Of a stretch of 64,000 nucleotides of DNA, positions 21,001 to 33,900 are shown piece by piece. Made by a program: the position numbers and the translations under genes. Below the pieces are notes generated by a model, which searched no databases, had not been told where the DNA came from, and saw only the letters and a list, made by a program, of their open reading frames with translations. The stretch comes from Sciurus carolinensis. Its lineage: Eukaryota; Chordata; Mammalia; Rodentia; Sciuridae. Location of the stretch: assembly GCF_902686445.1 (NCBI RefSeq), contig NC_062214.1:90624738-90688737 (forward strand), written 5' to 3'. How positions within the stretch are numbered: the first letter of the stretch is position 1; every line of letters starts with the position of its first letter.

Positions 21001-24000
21001 AAGCATATGACATAAGGTGGGGACATGAAGGGCTCTGAGAAATGATCAATCAAGTTCTATGCTCTAAGTCATACTTCCCCAGCCCTGGCCTGTGGAGCTC
21101 CAGGCTAGCCTTCTCTCACTCCTGTACATACAAGCTCACCTTGCCCAAGGGTTATATCCAAATATTCTCCAGAGACCCCCAAACAATGCTCTTCTCATAA
21201 AGCTTCCCCTAGACAGAGGTCTTCCTTAAGATGACTCTCCAGTCTAAGTAGTCTGAAGAGTTCTAAGAATTCCATAGCAGGTTATTTTTCAAGCCTCTAA
21301 TCACTCTGGAGTTAGCAGCAAACCAAAGAGCAAAGGGAAAGGACAATGAGCAGTCTCACAGTCTATATTAAGCAACTCTACTGCGGAGGAAGCGAGAGCT
21401 TTGGGAGCATCTTAGTTCTTGACAGAACACAGAAGCTCCCTAGTGGGAGAAATGTTAGGGACAGGGAGTTGGGGGTGGCACCATTCCAACTCAGAGGCTC
21501 ACACATCCTGATCCCAAGCTGAATAAAACCCTTATTGGATAGGCACAAGGTTCTCTCTTACTTCTTTCTTCTGTTTTAGAGGCCTTGTGAGAGCTAATAC
21601 CACTGCCCAGTCAAGCTTCCTTAACTGCTCTGAGATGTCATAGGAAACCAGACTTCCCTGGTCACCAGGAGAAAAAGTGAGGTGTTTGACCTGAGGGGCA
21701 GGCTACAGTGTTGTTACCAGGGTGGTCAGCACAGCACAGGGGAGGCTCTGGTGACACACTCTCAGACCCCTGGCCATACTCCTCCATGCAACGCCAAGCC
21801 AGTTCTGTGTAGTTACCTGACTGCCCACATTGGAGGGACAAGTGGAAGCCAGCAAGAGCTCTTATCAGGGCAAAGCCACCGCTTGCTGTTAAGGAGGCAA
21901 AGACCAAAGGACTGAGGAAGTCAGTGCTCTAGGAAGCCAAGATCATAGGTCTGTAATAAGCCTTGCTTGAAAGAAAGAGTACAGAGGACACTGTCCTTCA
22001 ACAATGGGGTGGGGGGCTATTTGGAAATTCAGGAGTTGTCTTTTCTCCAAATGCATCTAGGAAATTGACTATGGGTCTCATAATAACTCAATCATATTTG
22101 ACTAACAGTTAAACAGATTGCTTAGTTGGGTGGATACCTTCTCTGTTAAGAGTAGAAAAAGTTACACCTATTTATAAGTTGTAATGAGATCAAACTTTCT
22201 TGGGATAAGAAAGAGCAAGAAAAGACAAATTCAATAAAGGAGAGGAGAAAAAGAAACAGAAGCTTACCCGGACTATGGCCAGAAGGCGAATGTAGTCACT
22301 CAGGAGCTCAGCAAGGAGGAAGAAGTCATTGTTGGCCTGTTCCTGATGAAGCTGCTCAATTTTTTCTTCCACCTCAGCCAGCTGGGACAGTGCCCGTGAC
22401 AATGCTGTGTTGTCCTCAGAGCTCCCGAGCATGGCTAGACTCTTTGCAAACTGGGCTGTGTGCAGTGCTAGCTCTGAAAGGAGGAAAAGACAGCAAAAGC
22501 CCCTCTGATCTCACAAGAAAAAGGGAGAAGTCAGCTGACCTTACATGACATGCCTTAGCAATTATTATCCCTGTATATCCAGCAGGAATATAGAGGGCTC
22601 TATAATCCAGTTATCTATAATACACTCAACCTTATTCAAAAAGTGAAGGGAAAGTGGCCTGGTCACAGGAGGAGGAAGGAGAGGCATCTGCTAACATACA
22701 TTTCACCAGATGGGCCTATCTGAAGGAAGCAGCTTCAATATTCCTGGAGAACACCAAGGGGCAGTTAATACAAATGGGCCAAAGGAATAATGCTTTTTGT
22801 TTATATTTTGATTTTGGTACTAGAGATTGAACCCAGGGTCATTTAACCACTCAGTCACATCACCAGCCCTTTTTATTTTTTATTATGAGATGGGGTCTTG
22901 TTAAGTTCCTGAGGCTGGCCTTGGACTTGCAATCCTCCTGCCTCAGCCTCCCGAGCTTCTGGGATTACAGGTGTGTGCCACTGTGCCCAGTGAATTATGC
23001 TTATTTTTATGTTAGAGCTCATGCACTATAACCTGTCTACATGAAAGACACATACACTATGTAGTTTTACATGCTCTACGGCAGGGCAAATTTTCTCTGT
23101 AAAGGAACATACAGCAAATATTTTAAGCTTTGCAGGCCACACATGGTATTGCTACATGTTCTTTTCTCTCCTCCAACCTCCCTTTAAATATTCCTGCTCA
23201 TGGCAATAGGCCCCAGGGCCAGGTCATCATTTACCAGTTCTTACACTGGCCTCACATTAGTAGTCTGTCTTAGATTTCTAATTATCAATATGTTTAAGGC
23301 AGAGAGGGAAAGCTTTCCAAATTTGGAAAATTTTACTAGCTCTTAAGCAACTCGAAAGAAAGAAAGATGAAAAGGATTAGGAGACATATGGTTTCCCTGC
23401 ATTTACACACTGCTGGTACAATGATGTAGCTAAAGCATGTATGATTTTTTCTTGCATGTAAGCCACCAACTCAAATCATTTTAACAAAAGCCCTCATCCC
23501 AGGTCAATATGTATCTGGGACAGCTTCTTTACATCTCTCCCAGATAGAAAGTGCAATATCCACAGTGGCTGAGTCATGTTACCTGCTAGGAGATGTAGGG
23601 CTTATCTTTTTGATCAGAACATCAAGCACGAGGTGGGCTGAGAATTTCAATTTAGATGCCTGAGAGGCTTGGGAACAGCATGCCCTCCCAATCTCCAGCT
23701 CACTGGAGACAATTTCCCCCAGGTCCAAGTGCATTTCAGAGGTGGTTACCTTTTCTGTGGTTGACTAGTGTTTCTACCACAGCATGTAGTTTCCTTAGGC
23801 GCTGTTCCTCACACTCTACCTCCTGGAGCTTCTCTTCAAACCACTGAAACACAAGGCCAGAGAGTCAACAGAGGTTACTTGTATAGGTGCAGAGCAGTCT
23901 TTCCTTAGCAATTTTTTTTTTTTTTTTTTTTTTAGGAACTAAATCCTTTTAAAGTTGTTTTTTAATTGAGAAAAAGTTTATAATCTCAGAAATTTCAGCA

Positions 24001-27000
24001 ATCCTCAGGGCTTCTGACCAATAAATCTGAGGGGTAGAGGTAGCTGAGAGGTACAAGGCTACTCACAATGTCTGATTCATTCATCTTGATGGTCATTTTG
24101 CTGACTGCATCTGTGGCTTTGTTGAACATCTTGAGGAGACCAGCACCGCTCAATGTCTGAGTACCAACAGCCCGTGGCAGCTACAAGACCAAGAAGGCGG
24201 GGATGGCAAGTTATCTGCTGCCCCTATTTTAGGTTCAGAAGAATTAGTATCCATCAGATGGCATGCCCAAAATTTGCCAAACAAATTATTTGAACTGTAA
24301 ATTGTTGTATTCTAAGGCAGTTACATCAATCTAAAACTAATATATACAAAAGGAAAATCAAAGAACCATGTTAAAAACAATCAGTAAAGTTTTCAAATTT
24401 TGATATTATTCACAGAAAGAAAGTAGACTGGGGGTAATGTGACCAGGTGACCCCACATATGATACTTGTGTGCCTACTCAGGTATGAACTGCTTAAATGC
24501 CAAGCATACATTTGTTTAGTCAAAAGATCCTTTGGGGGCTGGGGTTGTGGCTCAGTGGTAGAGTACTTGCCTAGCACTTGTGAGGCACTGGGTTTGATCC
24601 ACATAAAAAAATAAAGTTCTAAAAAAAAAAAAAAAAAAAAAAGTTCCTGAAGCCAATATCACCCTGATACCTAAACCAGACAGAGACACATCGAGGAAAG
24701 AAAATTTCAGACCAATATCCTTAATGAACATCGACGCAAAAATTCTAAACAAAATTTAGCAAATCGCATACAAAAACATATTAAAAAGATAGTGCACCAT
24801 GATCAAGTGGGTTTCATCCCAGGGATGCAAGGTTGGTTCAACATCAGGAAATCAATAAATGTAATTCACCATATCAATAGACTTAAAGTCAAGAATCACA
24901 TGATTATTTCAATAGATGCAGAAAAAGCATTTGATAAAATACAGCACCCCTTCATGCTCAAAACACTAGAAAAAATAGGGATAGTGGGAACATTCCTTAA
25001 CATTGTAAAGGCCATCTATGCTAAGCCCATGGCTAATATCATTCTAAATGGTGAAAAACTGAAAGCATTCCCCCTAAAAACTGGAACAAGGCAGGGATAC
25101 CCTCTTTCACCACTTCTTTTCAATACCATCCTTGAAACTCTAGCCAGAGCAATTAGACAGACCAAAGAAATTAAAGGGATACGAATAGGAAAAGAAGAAC
25201 TCAACTATCCCTATTTGCTGATGATATGATTGTATACTTAGAGGAACCAGGAAACTCCACCAGAAAACTTTTAGATCTCATAAGTGAATTCAGTAAAGTA
25301 GCAGGATATAAGGTAAATGCACATAAATCTAAGGCATTTTTATACATAAGTGATGAATCTTCAGAAAGAGAAATTAGGAAAACTACCCCATTCACAATAG
25401 CATCGAAAAAAATAAAATACTTGGGAATCAATCTCACAAAAGAGGTGAAAGACCTCTACAATGAGAACTACAGAACACTAAAGAAAGAAATTAAAGAAAA
25501 CCTCAGAAGATGGAAAGATCTCCCATGTTCTTGGATAGGAAGAATTAATATTGTCAAAATGGCCATACTACCAAATTATGAAATTCATCTGGAAGAATAA
25601 AAACCCAGAATAGCTAAAGCAATCCTTGGCAGAAGGAATGAAGCAGGGGGTATCACAATACCAGATCTTCAACTCTACTACAAAGCAATAGTAACAAAAA
25701 CAGCATGGTATTGGTACCAAAATAGAAAGGTGGATCAATGGTACAGAATAGAGGACACGGACACAAACCCAAATAAATACAATTTTCTCATACTAGACAA
25801 AGGGGCCAAAAATATGCAATGGAGAAAAGATAGCCTCTTCAACAAATGGTGCTGGGAGAACTGGAAATCCATATGCAACAGAATGAAACTAAACCCATAT
25901 CTCTCACCATGCACGAAACTAAACTCAAAATGGATTAAGGACCTCAAAATCAGACCAGAGACCTTGCATCTTATAGAAGAAAAAGTAGGTCCAAATCTTC
26001 AACATGTCAGCTTAGGACCAGACTTCCTCAACAGGACTCCCATAGCACAAGAAATAAAAGCAAGAATCAATAACTGGGATAGATTCAAACTAAAAAGTTT
26101 TCTCTCAGCAAAGGAAACTATCAGCAATGCGAAGAAAGAGCCTACAGAGTGGGAGAAAATCTTTGCCAATCATACTTCAGATAGAGCACTAATCTCCAGA
26201 ATCTATAAAGAACTCAAAAAACTCTACACCAAGAATGCAAATAATCCAATCGACAAATGGGCTAAGGAAATGAATAGACACTTCACAGAAGAAGATCTAC
26301 AAGCAATCAACAAACATATGGAAAAATGTTCAACATCTCTAGTAATAAGAGAAATGCAAATCAAAACCACCCTAAGGTTCCATCTCACCCCAATTAGAAT
26401 GGCGATTATCAAGAATACAAGCAACAACAGGTGTTGGCGAGGATGTGGGGAGAAAGGTACACTCATACATTGCTGGTGGGGATGCAAATTAGTGCAGCCA
26501 CTCTGGAAAGCAGTGTGGAGATTCCTTAGAAAACTTGGAATGGAACCACCATTTGACCCAGCTATCCCACTCCTTGGCCTATACCCAAAGGACTTAAAAT
26601 CAGCATATTACAGAGATACAGCCACATCAATGTTCATAGCTGCTCAGTTCACAATAGCCAGATTGTGGAACCAACCTAGATGTCCTTCAATTGATGAATG
26701 GATAAAGAAACTGTGGTATATATATACAATGGAATTGGTATATATATACAATGGAATATTACTCAGCCATAAAGAATGATAAAATTATGGCATTTGCAGG
26801 CAAATGGATGAAATTGGAGAATATCATGCTAAGTGAGATAAGCCAATCTTAAAAAACCAAAGGACGAATGATATCGCTAATAAGTGGATGATGACACATA
26901 ATGGGGGGTGGGAGGGTTAGTGTTAGGGTTAGAGTTAGGGTTAGGGAGGGGGGCAAGAATAGAGGAAGTAAGGATAGTATAAGGGGAAAAGAGGGGTGGG

Positions 27001-30000
27001 AGGAGTGGGGGGAAGGGAAAAATAACAGAATGAATCAAACAACATTACCCTATCTAAATTATGATTACACAAATGGTATGCCTTTATGCCATGTACAGAG
27101 ATACAACATGTATCCCATTTGTTTACAAAAAAAAAAAAAGGAAAAAAAAAGAATCTTAAAAAAAAAAAAAAGTTCCTTTGGATTAGCATATGCTGCACAC
27201 AAACCAGAATTTGAAATTATATTGTGATTTCATTTAAGTTTTCTTCATTAAACAAATGTCCAATAATAGGAACATTACTTATTCATATTGAGGTTACTTT
27301 TACATAGTAGATTATGCTAAAAAAGTTAGATTTTAATGCTTAGTATTTTATGGCAGTAGGTCTCAATTTGGGATCATTTTGCCCGCCAAGGGGACATTTG
27401 GCAATGTCTGGTTGTTACAGCTTGGGAGGCTACTGGTATCTAGTGGGTAGTGGTCAGAGATAGTGCTAAAACATCCTGAAAACTATAGGACAGTCCCAAC
27501 AAGAATTATCCAGCCCAAAGTGTCCACAATGCTGCCACAGACAAACCCTGTTCTAAGGGTCTGAGGTAAGGATGAGGCAGTGAAAAGGAAATATGGATTT
27601 AAGAATACCCAGGGGCAGAATAAAAAGATTTACAGCATCTGACTGAGAATTTTCATTAAGAAATTCATTTTGGAGAAAAAAAATCCAATACATTTAGTAC
27701 CATTTTCTTCATTAGAGTAACATATTCTATATGCAAATTAAAGAAAAATGTAAAAGTTAAAAACAAAATATAGTCTTATCCTGTCACTTCTAGTTTTCTC
27801 AGATAAAACACCTTTTTTTGTTTGTTTGTTTGTTTTTTGTGGTGCTGGGGATTGAACCCAGGGCCTTGTGCATGTGAGGCAAGCACTTTACCAAGTGAGC
27901 TACATCCCCAGCCCAAAAACACTTTTATTCTAGAGCTTCTTCTGATCCTTAATGACTTGAGTTTCTACAGCTATATTTATATGCTGTTTCATGTCTCACT
28001 TTTTGTAACTCTTTTAAAATATGCTTCCATATACTAGTATTTCTGTATACTCTGTTTATGAAAAGAATAAAGTATTGGTTATATTGATATATTTGATTCT
28101 TCAACTATTAGCAATTGTGTTGTCTCTAGTTTTTTACAATCATGAATAGCCTAGGCATAGCCTGTAAAAAAAAGACTGTCCACTTGAGTCCACACTTTTG
28201 CTACATGTCAATTCTATGGTTTTTGTTAAATGGTTTTTAACCAATGCTCCTCAGCTCCTGGAACAAATACACATTCAATTGAGCCAACAAGTAATCTATG
28301 AAAGACATGCCAAGGACCTGCCAAATAGATCTCTGTGTTAATTCAGTGGATAAAATTAGGCTGCCATTTGACCTCTATAACCAAATTGCTTTTATTTCAA
28401 AAGCTAAAAGATACTTATAACTCTTGGGAGCTCACATAAAATTAGGATATAGTCTCATAATAGTTATGTTAAATGCTCAAATATTTGGTGAATGACTAGT
28501 TTCACTTCACAAGAGGTAGATATAAATTATGAAATTCAGTTTTGGAATACTGACCTCTTCTTTTTCCAAAAACTCCCTGACATCAGGGTCCTGTAACATG
28601 GTAGGATGATTCACAACCCTCTGCAGGTACCTAAAGGGTAAAGAGTTATCATCTGGTTAGATGATCTGACCTCAGAAGGTTTTGGGTAGTGCATGGCTGG
28701 CAGAGGCACTTTATCTTTCACTACTTAAAATATCTGTCCTCAGAGAAGGTACTCAAACAGGACTCACGTTCTTCTCATTTACAAAAAGAGATAGTAAAAG
28801 AAAGAGATCTAAGAACCATTCATATTTGATTGTTGAAGAAGGTGAATATGATTTGTGCATCAGGATGGAGACAGAAAGGAAGACGGTTTATGCCTAAGAT
28901 GGGAAGATAAGGGATTTAGAAAAAGGGATAATATGGAGGTGTGACTCTTTAATTCAATCAGTTTTCATGGCTACTAACTCATAATTCTCAATTTCAACAT
29001 CTTACTTGTTCTCAAGTTATTCAGAAATGTGGTTGGATGGCACCTACCTTTCTAGAGCAGCCCTCCGTTTTTCAAGAAATTCTGCTGAGGAAGAATCTTC
29101 CTTCCCAACTTTCACTTTTGTCATTCCTAGAATGGAATTTAAGAAGCAAAATAACCAGAAATCATGAAAAGAATAAATCTATTTTATTTTATAAGTACTG
29201 GGGAATGAACCCAGGGAGACCTCTGTCATTGAGCTACACCCCAACTCTTTTCATTTTTATTCTGAAACAGGGCCTAAGTTGCCAACGTTGGCCTCAAACT
29301 TGCAATCCTTCTGCCTCAGCTTCTCAAGTCATTGGAATCACAGGGCATGCCCCACTGACCCTGACTGGATAAATGTATTTTAAAAAGTCACAAGGAGGAA
29401 AGGCCCCAAGGATAGCACTAAAAAACAACCTAAGGCCACTTCTGTGTCATGAGCAGGCAAGAACAAAAGGTTCTTTACATCAGAGTTACTTTTTTTTAAA
29501 CTAGTTTCCAGGGCTATGGATATGGCTTAGTGGTAGAGCAGCTGCCTAGTATGTGTGAGGCACTGGGTTTGATCCTCAACACCACATAAAAATAAATAAA
29601 ATAAAGGTATTGTGTCCATCTACAACTAAAAAAAAAATTAAAAAGATGTTAAAAAAATTAAACTAGTTTCTAGTGTTAAAGATTCTGGAACTTGTAGTGC
29701 ACGCTTTCTTAAAAAAAAAAAGTGTTTGGGGGGCATAGGACTGAATATAAATTAACAGTCAATTGGTGGTAATGGAAAGGTTCCTCCCTGACCCCAAAAC
29801 CAACTTAGTACATTTCAATCTGTAGGGAACAGCAGTATTTAAGACTCCTGAATAACAACACAAGACATGAACAGGCTAAAGGATAAAACCAAAGCACCCT
29901 ACTGTACCCAAGGAAAGAGAACAGTCAAAATATGCTATTTCTCTAGACCTCAAGTGTTCTACATCATTAACAGAAGTAGTCATATACTACATAGTAAATT

Positions 30001-30943
30001 CATTATAGAAAGAATATAAAGGAAAAACCCAAAAGAAAGACCTCAGCCTTACCTATTAGACTCTTCTCAGGTGGAGGAGGAACAATGAAACCATTCTGAG
30101 AGTGTTTCTCTGAAAGTTTCTCATAAAGACCCAGAAAGTCACTAAATCTTCTTTTCACAGCGAACTGTTTACTTCTGAACATTGGTAGGCTGGTCTGGGG
30201 TACAGAAAAAACACAAGGTGATTTTATTCCAAACACAGGATGAATGAGTATCTTGAGAGCCATCCAGCTGATATCAAAGGACTCCATTTCCCAGATCCTT
30301 GCCCTTTAACCACCTAGCAAATAACTTTCTCCCCAACAGAGACAATCTTGTTTGAGCTGTTTGGCAGTCTGGGAGCCTAATAAGGAGCCCAGCTCAGAAT
30401 AATGATTTTAAATGCAAAAAAATAAAATATATAGGATTATAAAGGCAACCAACTAAATTCAAATATAGTTTCATTCCTAAATTTGGAATACTTGCTCTAA
30501 AGAAATAAATGTTGAATTCTAGTTTAAAGCTAGAATTCTACTCTCCCCAATACCCAGTTCATCCTTTACTGGTCTCCAATAATCAATTTATCCCTTATTG
30601 ACTTCTATAAAGGTATTAGCTGCTGGAATTAAATTAAAGCAGACAAACTAAAAAATAAGACCAATGAAAGAGTGCTTCTAAGAGGGGCAGGGAGGAATCA
30701 GACGATATGTATAAGCTGCAGCCACTGACCTCTCTAGTGTCACGGGTTCTAGAGCTCACAGGAGACAGGTCAAAAGCAGTAAAAAGACAATAAAAAGCAG
30801 ACTTAGAGTAAAATAAGGACTAACCAGTAAGATAAGTTTAATAAGGATGGCCTAGCCAATTGCTGGCAAGGAAGCGAATCAATGGGAGCTTTTAAACACT
30901 GCTAAAAGAAGTATAAACTGGTACTTTTTTTTTTCTTTTCTTT

Positions 30944-30979
<36 letters not shown>

Positions 30980-33900
30980 TAGGAGTTAAAAAATGTAAAA
31001 AAAAGTTTTTAAAATTGAACTTCAAAAAGTTTGTATTCCCTGAATTCAACATTTGCAGTACCCGTGACAAAGGGAAATTATTCCTAGTTACGTACCCTAG
31101 AGAAACTCCATGAATGTGCTAGAGACATGCAAAAAAGTGCCGAGTTCATAGAAACAAAAACTAGAAACATGTTTCATGACAGGAAAAGATATTCTATGGT
31201 ATGTCCACACAGTGGACTAACTAACTACAGCTATGCCCTATAAGAATGGGTGTGAGGAACAATGCTAAGTTTAAAAGTACTATTTTCAGTATGATATATG
31301 TATTTTCAATGCTGGGGACTGAACCCAGAGCCTCACGCATGCTATGTGAGCATTCTACCACTAAGATACACCCCCAGCCCTTTTTATTTTAAGACAAGGT
31401 TGGACTTTTGACCTTGAAATTTCCTATTTTAGCCCTCTGAGTAGCTGACACATGTACCGCACATGGCATGATAGCATTTTTTTTTTTTTTCGGTGCTGGG
31501 GATTTGAACCCAGGGCCTTGTGTTTGTGAGGCAAGCACTCTATCAACTGAGTTATATCCCCAGCCCATGATAGCATTTTATGAAACTCAAAATCAAAGCA
31601 AAACAGTGTATTATTCAGAGATACATATATAAAGATTCTACTTGTTTATTTATTTAATGTACCAGGGATTGAACCCAGGGGTGCTTATCACTGAAACACA
31701 TCCCTAGTCCTTTTTATTTTATTATTTTGAGACAGGGTCTCAGTAAGTTGCTGAGAGCCTTGCTAAGTTGCTGAAGCTGGCTTTGAACTTGTGATCCTCC
31801 TCCCTCAGCCTCCCAAGCTGCTGGATTACAGTTGTGCATCAATGTGCCTGGCTATAAAGATTTTTTATAAAGGAAATGAGAACTCAGGAGAGTGTCACCT
31901 CTAAGGTATGAAGAAGAGAGGGAGAAACATGGCAGGGAGAAACATGAAGATACAGTTAATGGTACTCCTCTTAAAAACTGGTTATAGGTTCTGGGCTTCA
32001 TTTTGCTTTATAACTTGCATATGACATTGTATAAGTTTCATTTTTGTTTTGTTTTTGAGACAGGGTGGTCTCAAACTCCCTGATCAAGTAATACTCCTAC
32101 TTCAACCTCTTGCCAGTCATGGATTATTGACATGCGCCACCATGCCTGGATTGTTCCAACTTTTGTATGCATTAAAATTATATTAAATCTGCCATTCCAG
32201 GATCTGCTGCAAAAATACATATGTATATTAAAAAATAAGACCAGATTTGAGGGGAAAATGTAAACGTATTAAAAGAAGCTCTCTTTATAAAACCTGAGAA
32301 GAGCTGAGGTCTTTATTTGGTACTGGGGATTGAACCCAGGAATGCTTTACCACTGAGTCACATCCCCATCCCTTTTTAATTTTTTATTTTGACACAGGGT
32401 CTTGCTAAGTTGATGAGGACCTTGAACTTCCAATCCTCCTGCCTCACTCTCCCCAGTCTCTGGGATTATAGGGATATGCCACTGCACTGGGCTGAGCTGA
32501 TGTTTTTTATTTTTATTTTTTATTTTTTTTGCAGTACCAGGGACTGAACCCACATACTAAGCTAACACTACCACTGAGTTACACCCCAGTCCTCCCTTTT
32601 TAAAATTATTCTGAGACAGAGTCTCACTAAGTTGCCCGAGTGGCCTCCAACTTGGGATCTTTCTACCTCACCCCTCCAAGAAGCTGTGATTACAGACAAG
32701 TGCCACTACACCTGGTTGACCTCAGAATTTCTAAACAGGTCTTGGTTTGGGGCAGTCCACACCACACACTTCCTAAAGGGAAGGGGCTAAATCAGATAGA
32801 TACACAGCACATCTTAATAAAATTTACAGTTTCACTCTGGAAGAATAATGGAAAGGTTCAGTGTGGAGTACCCAGATAAGATCACCTTAGTATGTAGGGG
32901 GAATTCTAAACATGAAGGGAAAATGTTGGCAAAGAAATCAAAAGATACCCAGAAATAATGTGAATGATGACCTTGGTATGAGTGGTGTGGTAATAAGCGG
33001 GGTCACTGGGACTCACCTGTGTTGTAACTTTGTAGGCCACATAGGCATTCATACCATCCCCTGTGGAAGAACAGGAAAGCAGGAAAAGATTATTCTTTAA
33101 ATCAAAGCAGTGTAAATCCAGTAACATTTAACCAGGAATCATAAGCTACAGGAACCCTACATAAAAAGGATTTGTTTTGACTCCAAGCTTTACATGCAAT
33201 CCTAGAATCCAGTTCCTAATTCGCTTCAGGGCCTCTGTGGCACATATAATGCAACCCCCCCCTCCCCACGGATGCTGGCTACACCCCAGTCTGAGTTAGA
33301 CAAGAGAGTCAGACCCCTGTTCCAAAGCCAGGCTCCATTTATACCCTCTACAAAGCAGCACTGGATACTGACAATCCATCAGTTGTTACCATGCCAATAT
33401 TTGGGCTGGTTACACACATCTGTCCAAAACCAAACAATTCCCTTGCTGTATAAAGCAGGAGGAGAAGGAAGCAACTGATGTAAAAGGAAACAAGTAGTTC
33501 TACCCTAGGCTAGCTCTGGGCTTGGTTTGCTCTTTCAGAAATATCAGCATGGCCCCCTCCACTGGGGCTGGGGGACACTGACCTCTCTGATCTAGCATGT
33601 TCACCCAGAGCAAAGGGCCTGGCAGGAAGACACTTGGGCTGCCTGATGTCACACAAATCTCCCTTTCCTGAGGAATTATTTTTATGAAAAAGCCTTTGAC
33701 TGTTAAATAATTTGGGATTCAAGCAACTGTTTTTCTCTGTTGTAGTGTCCTGACCTAGACCACTTAGGGAGATAAAGGCATCATTGACTCCTTAAGCACT
33801 CAAAGGACATACATTGGAATCCATGGAGTCACAGCTCCAGTGCTGCACCATGGTATTTTGGGTTGATTTTGTCCCCTTCCTCCCTTGCCCTGGATTCCTC

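Noticed and set aside
25730..26779. 349-codon open frame
   Set aside because: It is the C-terminal part of a broken L1 ORF2, not a host gene.
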